From an uncultured Rhodospirillales bacterium (lineage in GTDB: Bacteria; Pseudomonadota; Alphaproteobacteria; Acetobacterales; Acetobacteraceae): DNA of 40,521 bases. Position 1 is the first letter of the stretch; each line of letters opens with the position of its first letter. Made by a program: the position numbers and the translations under genes. The notes under the pieces are model-generated. The model was given only the letters and a program-made list of their open reading frames with translations. It searched no databases and had not been told where the DNA came from. The stretch is from positions 1 to 40,521 of the forward strand of contig CAIMSN010000024.1 of the NCBI GenBank assembly GCA_903844135.1, read 5' to 3'. Below, piece after piece: positions 18,592 through 26,602 of the stretch.

Positions 18592-18640
18592 GACATCGGA
18601 GTCGAAATAGTCAGGACGCGGTTCAAGACTCCGTCATGTC
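18592..18640 (-). repeat. Inverted repeat between the hypothetical gene and the arabinofuranosidase gene
   Basis: CGGAGTC (18597-18603) and GACTCCG (18627-18633) pair perfectly over a 23-base loop. The stem extends by five more pairs, GACAT (18592-18596) with ATGTC (18636-18640), across a two-base bulge. The right arm contains the stop codon of the upstream hypothetical gene. It could end the importer transcript or act in the leader of the arabinofuranosidase gene; there is no T-tract. Confidence 0.45.
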
Positions 18641-18990
18641 GCATCCGGTTCGACGTATTCGATAAAGCTCCTTTCTGAAACTGCGTGCATCGCAAGAGAC
18701 AGACGTATGGCCTGGGTGTGAGTGAGAACGCAGCGATTGAGATCGACGACGATATCCCACATGCCTGGTTTTGGATTATGCGAGATCGGCACGTTCGCGT
18801 TGCGGAAGTGCGTTCGCACGTCGGCGAGCATACGTTCGTGCAGTCGTAACCTGCCGATCGTCCGGCAGAGTTCCGCCTCGGTCAGCCGATAGCGAAACAC
18901 CATCTCGCCGGTCAGGGACGCGCGGGCGATGCTGGTGTCGATATAGGCCGCCAGAACCCTGTCCAGAGAGAGACGATCGCCCGCCAGCAT
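18634..18990 (-). CDS. Hypothetical protein, 118 residues
   Basis: Not recognised. The ATG at 18990 lies four bases after the stop of the sugar dehydrogenase; a start 20 codons earlier would overlap that gene. The protein is mostly alpha-helical (LSLDRVLAAYIDTSIARASLTGEMV and RLTEAELCRTIGRLRLHERMLADVRTHFRNANV) and has no signal peptide or membrane segment. The C-terminal half, MWDIVVDLNRCVLTHTQAIRLSLAMHAV, looks like a compact strand-helix unit. Placement at the end of the importer-dehydrogenase run suggests co-transcription, but the GC bias is a little weaker than in its neighbours and it could be a later arrival. Confidence 0.6.
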   Translation of the reverse strand: MLAGDRLSLDRVLAAYIDTSIARASLTGEMVFRYRLTEAELCRTIGRLRLHERMLADVRTHFRNANVPISHNPKPGMWDIVVDLNRCVLTHTQAIRLSLAMHAVSERSFIEYVEPDAT

Positions 18991-18994
18991 GCGA

Positions 18995-19930
18995 TCAATC
19001 GACGAACGGATCGACGATGGTCCGACTGCCGAGCAGACAGGAATCCGCAACCAGCCGCAGCGGCCGGATGTCGACGTCCGATCGTCCTTCGGCCAGCAGG
19101 GTGCGGAAGCGCTCGTAGATCATCGGATATTCGCGGGGCGCCTCGTCGACGACGCGTACGCCGTCCACCGTCAGCGTCGCGCCGCCGGCGGCCAGATGCA
19201 GCGACATGCCGTCCTCGGTCTCGATCGCGATTTCCCAGTGCTGCTCGCCCTCCTTGCGCCAGTCGAACACGGCGCCGAGGTCGGCTGGCCCGTCCAGCGT
19301 GGCGAACCGCAATCGAGCGCCGATCGGGGTCTGGCAGTTTGCCGGCACGTCCATGTCGGCCGCGGCGACAAACAGGCTCTGCGGCACGATCTCGGTGACG
19401 ATCGACAACGCGTTGATCCCGGGATCGAACACGCCGAATCCGCCCTCCCGCCAGATCCAGGCCTGGTTCGGATGCCAGCGCCGTACGTCCTCGCGCCAGT
19501 CCACCGCCAACCGGCGCAGCCGCTTGCCGACCAGCGTCCGTCGCGCCTCCACCACCGCCTGGTTGAAGCGCGAGTGCCAGGTGGCGAACAGGACGCGCCC
19601 GGCCCGATCTGCCAGCCCGGCCAGCGCCTCGATCTCGCCGAGCGTGGCGGCGGGGGGCTTCTCGATCAGGACGTGCCGCCCTGCCGCGAGCGCGCGGCGC
19701 ACCGTCTCGGTGCGGCCGGAAGGCGGCGTACAGACCGCCAGCACGTCGACGTCCGGCATGGCGGAGAAGAGCTGGTCGAGGTCCGGGAACACCGGCACGC
19801 CGTCCGGTCCGGCGCCGCGCCTGCTGACGATCGCCGAGAGCTCGAAGCCGGGATTGGCCAGGATCGCCGGCACATGCTGATCGACGGCGATCTTGCCGAA
19901 GCCGACGATGGCGATGCGGTGAGGCGTCAT
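18995..19930 (-). CDS. Gfo/Idh/MocA oxidoreductase, probable L-arabinose / D-galactose 1-dehydrogenase
   Basis: 311 residues. N-terminal Rossmann fold with IVGFGKIAVDQHVPAI (8-23), then CTPPSGRTETVRRALAAGRHVLIEKPP with Lys91 of the family EKP motif, FATWHSRFNQAV (His119) and VFDPGINALS with Asp169 and Asn173 near the active site. The EKPP...FATWHSR...EDVRRWHP.QAWIW...GVFDPGINALS pattern is the one I recall from the Azospirillum NAD(P)-dependent L-arabinose 1-dehydrogenase and related D-galactose dehydrogenases, which start the non-phosphorylating oxidative pathway. It lies 18 bases after the last permease gene. The lactonase and dehydratases that would follow are not in this window. Substrate is inferred. 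Confidence 0.82.
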   Translation of the reverse strand: MTPHRIAIVGFGKIAVDQHVPAILANPGFELSAIVSRRGAGPDGVPVFPDLDQLFSAMPDVDVLAVCTPPSGRTETVRRALAAGRHVLIEKPPAATLGEIEALAGLADRAGRVLFATWHSRFNQAVVEARRTLVGKRLRRLAVDWREDVRRWHPNQAWIWREGGFGVFDPGINALSIVTEIVPQSLFVAAADMDVPANCQTPIGARLRFATLDGPADLGAVFDWRKEGEQHWEIAIETEDGMSLHLAAGGATLTVDGVRVVDEAPREYPMIYERFRTLLAEGRSDVDIRPLRLVADSCLLGSRTIVDPFVD

Positions 19931-19948
19931 GATGCGATGCTTTCCATG

Positions 19949-20917
19949 CTAGGCCAGCGACCCTCGCCTGCCTGCGACCGCGACCAGCACACGCTGCATG
20001 ACGATGAAGCCGAACAGCAGCGCGCCGATCGCGATCTTGGTCCACCAGGAGGAGAGGCTGCCGTCGAAGGTGATGTAGGTCTGGATCAGGCCCTGGATCA
20101 GGACGCCGACGAAGGTGCCGAACACCGTGCCGACGCCGCCGCTGAGCAGCGTGCCGCCGATCACCACCGCGGCGATGGTGTCGAGCTCGACCCCGGTGGC
20201 GGCCAGCGACGAACCGGCGCCGGTGTAGAAGGAGAACACGATCCCTGCCAGGCCGGCCAGCGTCGAGGACAGGGTGTAGATGGCGATCGTGGTGCGACCG
20301 ACCTTCACCCCCATCAGCTCCGCAGAGACGCGATTCCCGCCGAGCGCATACACGTTGGTTCCGAACCGGGTGCGATGCGCGATCACCATGCCGGCGGCCA
20401 CCACCAGCAGCATGATGATCGCGATCACCGACAATTTGCCATGCCCCGGCAGATCGATCGCATGGCGATAGAGCTGCGCATAGAGCGGGGCGCCGATCGG
20501 GATCGAGTCCGTGGTCAGCACGAAACACATGCCGCGCGCGAAGAACATGCCGGCCAGCGTCACGATGAACGGCGGCAGCCGGAAGACGTGGATCAGCGCG
20601 CCCATCGCCGCGCCGAACAGGCCCGCGACCGACAGCGCGATCGCGAAGGCGACGAACGGCGGCACGTGATCGCGCTCGATCAGGATCGCCAGCAGCACGC
20701 AGGTGAAGGCGATCACCGATCCGACCGACAGATCGATCCCGCCCGACAGGATCACGAACGTCATGCCGACGGCGACGATGCCGAGGAACGCGTTGTCGGT
20801 CAGCAGGTTGGTGAACACCCGGGTCGACGCGAAATGCGGGAACTGCAGCGAACAGAGGATCGCGCCCAGCACGAAGGTCGCGATCGTCACCAGCAGCGGC
20901 AGCAGACGCAGGCTCAT
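19949..20917 (-). CDS. yjfF: Furanose ABC transporter permease, YjfF type
   Basis: 322-residue inner-membrane permease of the ribose/galactose (BPD_transp_2) family with about nine hydrophobic segments. The conserved loop GMTFVILSGGIDLSVGSVIAFTCVL and the later GVELDTIAAVVIGGTLLSGGVGTVFGTFVG are the family signatures. It is the second of two distinct permeases, as in the E. coli ytfQ-ytfR-ytfT-yjfF galactofuranose importer. Its ATG overlaps the stop of the first permease gene (ATGA), so the two are translationally coupled and probably form a heterodimer. Confidence 0.9.
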   Translation of the reverse strand: MSLRLLPLLVTIATFVLGAILCSLQFPHFASTRVFTNLLTDNAFLGIVAVGMTFVILSGGIDLSVGSVIAFTCVLLAILIERDHVPPFVAFAIALSVAGLFGAAMGALIHVFRLPPFIVTLAGMFFARGMCFVLTTDSIPIGAPLYAQLYRHAIDLPGHGKLSVIAIIMLLVVAAGMVIAHRTRFGTNVYALGGNRVSAELMGVKVGRTTIAIYTLSSTLAGLAGIVFSFYTGAGSSLAATGVELDTIAAVVIGGTLLSGGVGTVFGTFVGVLIQGLIQTYITFDGSLSSWWTKIAIGALLFGFIVMQRVLVAVAGRRGSLA

Positions 20918-21939
20918 CGTGCCGCCCCCCCGGTCCGGGAAAGCCGGTTGCGCACCGGCGGCGATTGCAGCAGCAGCACCGCGAGCACCACGACCGCCTT
21001 GACGATCAGGTTGTATTCCGGACGGATCCCGGACAGCAGGATGCCGGTATTCATCGCCTGGATGATCATCGCGCCCACCAGGGACAGCAGCAGGCTGAAG
21101 CGGCCGCCGAACAGCGACGTGCCGCCGACCACCACCGCGAGAATGGCGTCGAGCTCCAGCCAGAGCCCGGCATTGTTGGCGTCGGCGCCCTTGATGTCTG
21201 CGGCGACTACCAGGCCGGCCAGCGCCGCGCAGACGCCGCTGGCGGCATAGGCGGCGATCAGCACCACGCTTGCGCCGACGCCGGCATAGGCGCTGGCCCG
21301 TTCGTTGGCACCGACCGATTCGATGAACAGGCCGAGCGCCGTGCGGCGCGTCAGCAGCGCGATCGACATCGCGACGAGCGCCACCAGCACCACCGGCGTC
21401 GGCATCCCCAGCACCGAACCGGTGCCGACGAAGCCGAGCGCCCGGTCGTCGAACGTCACGATCTGGCCGCCGGTGATGAGCTGCGCGATGCCGCGCCCGG
21501 CGACCATCAGGATCAGCGTGGCGACGATCGGCTGGATCCGCAGGATCGCCACCAGCACGCCGTTCCAGACCCCGCAACCCAGACCGGCGGCCAGGGCGGC
21601 GCCGACCGCGACGGCGACCGGGGAACCGGCATTGACCAGGGTGGCGGCGACCGCGCCGCTGATCGCCATCACCGCGCCGACGGAAAGATCGATGCCGCGC
21701 GTCGCGATCACCAGGGTCATGCCGAGCGACAGCAGCGCCACCGGCGCGCCGCGATCGAGCACGTCGATCAGGCTGCCGAACAGCCGCCCATCGACCAGCC
21801 GCAGATGGAAGAAGCCGGGCGAGACGGCGCGGCAGGCGGCGAGCACCAGGGCCAGCGCCAGAAGCTGCGGCCAGCCGGCGAACCGTATGCGGCGCAGGAC
21901 GGCGCCGATCGTTCGCGGCGCAGGCGCCATGGCGTCCAT
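20914..21939 (-). CDS. ytfT: Furanose ABC transporter permease, YtfT type
   Basis: 341-residue inner-membrane permease with PVALLSLGMTLVIATRGIDLSVGAVMAISG and LWLELDAILAVVVGGTSLFGGRFSLL, the two BPD_transp_2 signatures, and about nine membrane segments. The ATG at 21939 overlaps the last base of the ATPase stop. A longer open frame in the same phase runs back through the ATPase gene and is a shadow. With YjfF it forms the channel for the sugar delivered by the YtfQ-like protein. Assignment to YtfT rather than an RbsC/AraH permease follows from the binding protein and gene order. Confidence 0.9.
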   Translation of the reverse strand: MDAMAPAPRTIGAVLRRIRFAGWPQLLALALVLAACRAVSPGFFHLRLVDGRLFGSLIDVLDRGAPVALLSLGMTLVIATRGIDLSVGAVMAISGAVAATLVNAGSPVAVAVGAALAAGLGCGVWNGVLVAILRIQPIVATLILMVAGRGIAQLITGGQIVTFDDRALGFVGTGSVLGMPTPVVLVALVAMSIALLTRRTALGLFIESVGANERASAYAGVGASVVLIAAYAASGVCAALAGLVVAADIKGADANNAGLWLELDAILAVVVGGTSLFGGRFSLLLSLVGAMIIQAMNTGILLSGIRPEYNLIVKAVVVLAVLLLQSPPVRNRLSRTGGAAR

Positions 21940-23462
21940 CACGCGACTCCCGCGATGCTGGTCATCATCGCGGCGACGCTGACCTGGCCGCCGGCCAGCT
22001 CGGCGACGTGGGCGCGGTCGCGCAGGATGATCACCCGGTCCGAATAGGCGGCGATCTCCTCGAGCTCGGACGAGATCACCAGCAGCGCCAGGCCATCGGC
22101 GCAGAGCGTCTCGATCAGCCGGATGATCTCGGCATGGGCGCCGACATCGATGCCGCGGGTGGGTTCGTCCAGGATCAGGAATTCCGGCTCGGTCGCCAGC
22201 CAGCGCGCCAGCAGCGCCTTCTGCTGGTTGCCGCCCGACAGCATGCCGATCGGCTTTTCCGCATCCGGCGTGCGGATATCGAGCAGGCGCACGAACCGGT
22301 TCGCCATCTCGTCCTGCTCGGCGCGGCCGATCCTGCGCAGCCAGCCGCGTTTCGCCTGCAGCGCCAGCACGATGTTCTCGCGGATCGAGAGCTCGGCGAC
22401 GATGCCCTCGGTCTTGCGCTCTTCCGGGCAGTAGCCGAAGCCGAGCCGCACCGCGTCGCGCGGCGAGCGGATCCTGGCCGGCCGGCCGCGCACGCTGGCC
22501 TGGCCCTGGTCGGCGCGCTCGATCCCGAACAGCAGCTTGGCGGTCTCGGTGCGTCCGGACCCGAGCAGCCCGGCCACACCGACCACCTCGCCGCGACGCA
22601 CCGACAGGTCGAACGGCCTGACCAGCCGCTTGCGGCCATAGTGCGAGAAGGCAACCAGGGTCTCGCCGGCGGCGGCGTCGCCGCGGCGTCGCTCCAGCGC
22701 ATCGCCGGCCAGCGCGCGGCCCAGCATCATCTGCACCAGCTCGATGCGCGGCAGCGCCGAGACCAGGCGTTCGCCGACCCGCCTGCCGTTGCGCAAGACG
22801 GTGATGCGATCGCACAACGCATAGACCTGGTCGAGGAAATGCGTGACGAACAGGATCGCCATGCCCTGGTCGCGCAGCGTGCGCAGCATGGCGAACAGGC
22901 GCGCGACCTCCTCGCCGTCGAGACTGGCGGTCGGCTCGTCGAGCACCAGCACGCGGCCGGACAGGTCGACCGCGCGGGCGATCGCGATCAGTTGCTGGAC
23001 GGCGACGGAATAGCTGCCGAGCGGCGCCGAGACGTCGACGTCGAGCCCGTACGGCGCGAGCAGCTTGCGTGCCCTCGCGCGCATCGTCCGCCGGTCGACG
23101 AGGCCGAAGCGACGCGGCTGGCGGCCGATGAACAGGTTGTCCGCCACCGACAGGTTCGGCAGCAGGTTGACCTCCTGGTAGACGGTGCCGATGCCGGCCT
23201 GCGCCGCCTCCGCCACGTCCCTCGGCGCGATGGCGACGCCGTCCAGCGTCACGGTCCCGGCATCGCGCGAGACGACGCCGGTCATGACCTTGATCAGGGT
23301 CGACTTGCCGGCGCCGTTCTCACCGAGCAGGGCATGGATCTCGCCCGCGTACAGGCCGAGATCCACCCCGTCGAGAGCCCTGACGCCGGGAAACGAGCGG
23401 CTCAGCCCCTCGATCGCCAGCAAAGGCCGGCCGTCAGACGCCAGATGCGTCTGTCCGCTCAT
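21939..23462 (-). CDS. ytfR: Sugar ABC transporter ATP-binding protein, two ABC domains, YtfR type
   Basis: 507-residue cytoplasmic ATPase with two nucleotide-binding domains, the layout of monosaccharide importers (RbsA, MglA, AraG, YtfR). The first half has Walker A GENGAGKST (47-55), a Q-loop VYQEVNLLPNLSV and Walker B VLDEPTASLDGEE; its signature motif is poorly conserved (SVAVQQLIAIARA). The second half has a degenerate Walker A (GLLGSGRTET), a good signature LSGGNQQKALLARWL and Walker B LILDEPTRGIDVG. That asymmetry is normal for this class. The gene starts 18 bases after the binding-protein stop, in one operon with both permeases. Confidence 0.93.
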   Translation of the reverse strand: MSGQTHLASDGRPLLAIEGLSRSFPGVRALDGVDLGLYAGEIHALLGENGAGKSTLIKVMTGVVSRDAGTVTLDGVAIAPRDVAEAAQAGIGTVYQEVNLLPNLSVADNLFIGRQPRRFGLVDRRTMRARARKLLAPYGLDVDVSAPLGSYSVAVQQLIAIARAVDLSGRVLVLDEPTASLDGEEVARLFAMLRTLRDQGMAILFVTHFLDQVYALCDRITVLRNGRRVGERLVSALPRIELVQMMLGRALAGDALERRRGDAAAGETLVAFSHYGRKRLVRPFDLSVRRGEVVGVAGLLGSGRTETAKLLFGIERADQGQASVRGRPARIRSPRDAVRLGFGYCPEERKTEGIVAELSIRENIVLALQAKRGWLRRIGRAEQDEMANRFVRLLDIRTPDAEKPIGMLSGGNQQKALLARWLATEPEFLILDEPTRGIDVGAHAEIIRLIETLCADGLALLVISSELEEIAAYSDRVIILRDRAHVAELAGGQVSVAAMMTSIAGVA

Positions 23463-23480
23463 CGCCAGGCTCCGCGCGCG

Positions 23481-24443
23481 TCAATAGAGCGGCTTGCGGC
23501 GGTCGTACTCCGCCTGCGCGGTCGCCGGCGTATACAGCGTCGACGGGGTCTTGATCCATTTCTGCGGCTGGGTGTGGTCGGTCTTGAGCGCGATCAGCGC
23601 CTTGAAGGCCGGGCCCGCCATGTTGGGCGACAATTCGACGGTGCCGTTCGCCTCGCCGTCGGCCATCGCCTTGAACATGTCCGGCACACCGTCGATCGAC
23701 ACCACCTTGATGTCGGTGCCGGGCTTCAGTCCGGCCTCCTTGATCGCCTGGATCGCGCCGATCCCCATATCGTCGTTGTGCGCGAAGACAGCGCAGATGT
23801 CGTGGCCGTTGTTCTCGGCCTTGATGAAGCTCTCCATCACCTGCTTGCCGCCCGAGCGGGTGAAGTCGCCGGACTGGCTGCGGACGATCTGCATGTCGGG
23901 ATGGGCGGCGATCGCCTCGCCGAAGCCCTTCTTGCGGTTGATCGCCGGAGACGAGCCGACGGTGCCCTGCAGCTCGACGATCCTGCATTTGTTGTTAGTG
24001 ATCTTGGCGAGATAGTCGCCGATCATGTGGCCTTCGAGCACCGTGTCGGAGGTGACGGCGGCGGTGTAGAGGCTCGGGTCCGAGGTCTCGATCTGGCGAT
24101 CGAGCAGGAACACCGGAATGTTGGCGTCCTTCGCCTCTCGCAGCACCGAGTCCCAGCCGGTGGCGACGACCGGGGCGATGAAGATGCCGTCGACGCCCTG
24201 GGCGACGAACGAGCGCACCGCCTTGATCTCGTTCTCCTGCTTCTGCTGCGCGTCGGAGATCTTGAGCGTGACGTTGTCCTGCTGCGCCTTCTGCTTCGCC
24301 ACCTTGGTCTCGGCAGCGCGCCAGCCGGATTCCGATCCGACCTGCGCAAAGCCGACGGTCAGCGTATCGGCGGCGAACGCGGCCGTTCCGGTCATCAACA
24401 GTGCCAGAACGCCGAACGCGGGTATGGTGGATTTCGGGGTCAT
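23481..24443 (-). CDS. ytfQ: Periplasmic furanose-binding protein, YtfQ type
   Basis: 320-residue type I periplasmic binding protein. Signal peptide of about 24 residues (hydrophobic FGVLALLMTGTAAFA/A). The mature protein carries TVGFAQVGSESGWRAAET, SDAQQKQENEIKAVRSFV, IFIAPVVATGWDSVL, VFLLDRQIE, VELQGTVGSSPAI, IRSQSGDFTRS and AHNDDMGIGAIQAI. These are the segments that identify E. coli YtfQ, which binds galactofuranose, and they cover the ligand-contact loops. With a GH54 enzyme downstream, L-arabinofuranose is the most attractive ligand, but galactofuranose cannot be excluded. AGGAGGAA precedes the ATG, a very strong ribosome site, consistent with binding protein made in excess. Confidence 0.94.
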   Translation of the reverse strand: MTPKSTIPAFGVLALLMTGTAAFAADTLTVGFAQVGSESGWRAAETKVAKQKAQQDNVTLKISDAQQKQENEIKAVRSFVAQGVDGIFIAPVVATGWDSVLREAKDANIPVFLLDRQIETSDPSLYTAAVTSDTVLEGHMIGDYLAKITNNKCRIVELQGTVGSSPAINRKKGFGEAIAAHPDMQIVRSQSGDFTRSGGKQVMESFIKAENNGHDICAVFAHNDDMGIGAIQAIKEAGLKPGTDIKVVSIDGVPDMFKAMADGEANGTVELSPNMAGPAFKALIALKTDHTQPQKWIKTPSTLYTPATAQAEYDRRKPLY

Positions 24444-24517
24444 TGTCGGTTTCCTCCTGAGACCGCCCTCTATCGGGACGTGTCTTCAACAAACGTTTTT
24501 CGATCGGTCAGGGCCGG

Positions 24518-25501
24518 TCAGCCGGTCCGGGCCGCCTGCTTCTCGAACGGCGACGGCCCGAGCTCCTCGAGAAGCTGCGCCATCCGGGCGTAGGCCTTGT
24601 TACGATAAGCGACGATCTCCGCCGCCATCGATTCGTCGAAGGTGCCGTAGAACCCGGCGCCGTTCTTCAGGCCGTGCTTCCCTTCGGCGACCATCGTGGA
24701 GAGGAGCACTGGGGTCGCGAAACGCGCGCCGAACGCATCCTCGAAAGTCTTGAAGCAGTTGGCATAGACGTCGAGCCCGGCCATGTCCGCGATCGCGAAC
24801 GGGCCGAAGAACGGCAGCCGGAAGCCGAAGGTGGTGCGCACGATGGTGTCGACGTCCTCGGCGGTGGCGATGCCCTCCTCGACGATCGCGTTCGATTCCT
24901 TCAGCAGCACATACTGCAGCCGGTTAAGAACGAAGCCCGGCGTGTCCGCGACCTGGGCACTGGAGCGCTTGACCCGTGCCAGCATCTCCTTGACCACCGG
25001 GATCACCGCCGGATCGGTGTCGACCCCGGCGACCAGCTCGACGCCTGGAATGAACGGCGCCGGATTGCTGAAATGCACCGTCAGGAACCGCTCCGGCCGC
25101 TCGACCGCAGGCGCCAGCACCGCGACCGGGAGCGTCGAGGTGTTGGTGCCGATGATCGCGTCGGGGCGCGCCGCGGCGCTGATCCGGCGCAGCACCTCGT
25201 GCTTGACCGCCGGCACCTCGAACACCGCCTCCTCGATGAAATCGACCTCGCGGACGGCGTCCTCGATCGAGTCCGCGGTGCGCAGGTTCGCCGCGATCGC
25301 GTCGGCGGCGCCGGCCGGAAACAGGCCCTGTGCCTCGAACGCCTTGGCCTCTGCCAGCAGTCGCACCAGCGCCTTGGCGGTCGCCTCCGGCGAGGCATCG
25401 GCCAGGGTGACCGACATGCCGGCAGCGGCCAGCGTCTGCGCGATCCCGCCGCCCATGTAGCCGGCGCCGATCACCGCCACGCTGTTGATCATCGCTCGCA
25501 T
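24518..25501 (-). CDS. 3-Hydroxyacyl-CoA dehydrogenase family oxidoreductase
   Basis: 327 residues from ATG 25501, chosen because AGGAGG sits eight bases upstream; an earlier in-frame start would run into the divergent regulator's promoter. NAD-binding fold with SVAVIGAGYMGGGIAQTLAAAG, then IGTNTSTLPV, the active-site region VHFSNPAPFIPGVELVAG (catalytic His) and DTPGFVLNRLQYVLLKESNAIVEEGIATAEDVD. The C-terminal domain is single, so this is a monofunctional enzyme like 3-hydroxybutyryl-CoA dehydrogenase or lambda-crystallin/L-gulonate 3-dehydrogenase. Its place before the sugar importer and divergent from a LysR gene makes a sugar-acid or hydroxyacyl substrate possible; I cannot decide. Confidence 0.85.
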   Translation of the reverse strand: MRAMINSVAVIGAGYMGGGIAQTLAAAGMSVTLADASPEATAKALVRLLAEAKAFEAQGLFPAGAADAIAANLRTADSIEDAVREVDFIEEAVFEVPAVKHEVLRRISAAARPDAIIGTNTSTLPVAVLAPAVERPERFLTVHFSNPAPFIPGVELVAGVDTDPAVIPVVKEMLARVKRSSAQVADTPGFVLNRLQYVLLKESNAIVEEGIATAEDVDTIVRTTFGFRLPFFGPFAIADMAGLDVYANCFKTFEDAFGARFATPVLLSTMVAEGKHGLKNGAGFYGTFDESMAAEIVAYRNKAYARMAQLLEELGPSPFEKQAARTG

Positions 25502-25596
25502 GCTCTCGGCCTCCTCTACGCGGCGGTCCGGGCCATCCTGGTGCCCGGCTCGCTTCTTGTTGGACAATTGATAGGAGGTGAGATCATAACCGTCTA

Positions 25597-25634
25597 ATAT
25601 GGATTCGTGCTTCACTCATATCGCTTTGAATATG
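25597..25634. promoter_or_regulatory. ATATG/CATAT half-site array before the LysR gene
   Basis: ATATG (25597-25601), CATAT (25617-25621) and ATATG (25630-25634) lie in an AT-rich stretch of the 147-base divergent gap. CATAT and the second ATATG form an inverted repeat with an eight-base spacer. LysR regulators bind such paired half-sites near their own promoter and the divergent target. The five-base arms are short, so chance is possible. Confidence 0.35.
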
Positions 25635-25648
25635 TTAGGCTCGGGGCC

Positions 25649-26587
25649 ATGCGTCATCATCTCCCGGCGAACTGGTTCCTGCAGAGCCGTCTGAAGTTCC
25701 GGCACCTCCAGGTGCTGACCGCGCTGCTGCGGCATCGCAAGCTGCATCTGGCGGCCGACAGCCTGGGCATGACGCAGCCGGCGGCGTCGAAGCTGCTGAT
25801 CGATCTGGAGACGGCGATCGGCCAGCCTCTGTTCGACAGGCACGGCCGCGGCCTGGAACAGAACGCCTATGGCGAGATCCTGACCCGTCGGGCGCAGGCG
25901 ATCCTGGCGGAGCTGGACGGGGCGCGGGACGAGATCAATGCAGTGCAGGCCGGCCAGCTCGGCCGGGTCGGTATCGGCGCGATCGACGGACCGATCGTTG
26001 ACCAACTCTCCTCCGTGCTGTCGATCGCGCAGGAGCGGCACCCGAGGATCGAGCTCGCAGTGGAAGCCGGGTCGAGCAACCTGCTGCTCGACCGGTTGCT
26101 GGCCGGCCACCTCGACATCATGCTCGGGCGGCCCGGTCCGTCGTTCGACCGCGCCTTGTTCAGCTACCGCGAACTCGGCAACGAGGCGCTTCGGCTGGTG
26201 GGGCGCCGCGACCACCCGTTCGCCATGCGCGGGTTGCTCGGCGTGGCGGAGATCCGCGACGCGTGCTGGGTGCTGCAGGCGGCGGGGTCACGCCTTCGGA
26301 CCCGGGTCGACGACCTGTTCCATGCCGCCAACCTGGCGCCCCCGGAACGGATCGTCAGTACAAACTCGCTGCTCATGACCCTGACCTACGTCGCCAATAC
26401 CGACGCGATCAGCGTGGTCTCCGAGCCGGTCGCCAGGCAGCAGGAGGCGGCGGGCGTGCTCGGCATCCTGCCGCTCGACACCGACATCAGCGCCGGCGCC
26501 TACGGCCTGCTGCTGCCGAACCAGCGCCCCTGTTCGCCGGCGACGGCGATGATCCTGCGGCTGATCGAGGCGGCCTGGGCGGACTGA
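25649..26587 (+). CDS. LysR-type regulator, GbpR-like, of the sugar locus
   Basis: 312 residues from ATG 25649. The N-terminal winged helix-turn-helix is LKFRHLQVLTALLRHRKLHLAADSLGMTQPAASKLLIDLETAIGQPLFDRHGRGLEQNAYG (about 14-74). The C-terminal substrate-binding domain begins near LGRVGIGAIDGPIVDQL and includes LDIMLGRPGPSFD. The layout 'RLKFRHLQ...L..H..L..AA..L..TQPAASKLL' resembles regulators of galactose/arabinose-binding protein genes (GbpR type). It diverges from the dehydrogenase that leads the importer run, so it probably activates that run in response to a sugar; this is inference. It converges on the next gene with a 15-base gap. Confidence 0.85.
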   Translation: MRHHLPANWFLQSRLKFRHLQVLTALLRHRKLHLAADSLGMTQPAASKLLIDLETAIGQPLFDRHGRGLEQNAYGEILTRRAQAILAELDGARDEINAVQAGQLGRVGIGAIDGPIVDQLSSVLSIAQERHPRIELAVEAGSSNLLLDRLLAGHLDIMLGRPGPSFDRALFSYRELGNEALRLVGRRDHPFAMRGLLGVAEIRDACWVLQAAGSRLRTRVDDLFHAANLAPPERIVSTNSLLMTLTYVANTDAISVVSEPVARQQEAAGVLGILPLDTDISAGAYGLLLPNQRPCSPATAMILRLIEAAWAD

Positions 26588-26602
26588 GAGAAGCGTCGCG
26601 GG

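Noticed and set aside
18989-21250. 753-codon open frame antisense to the sugar dehydrogenase and permeases
   Set aside because: Asp/Gln/His/Arg-rich translation typical of the reverse complement of membrane-protein genes; no domain.
22008-24593. 861-codon open frame antisense to the importer ATPase and binding protein
   Set aside because: Mirror of two genes with unmistakable motifs; no ribosome site or family match.
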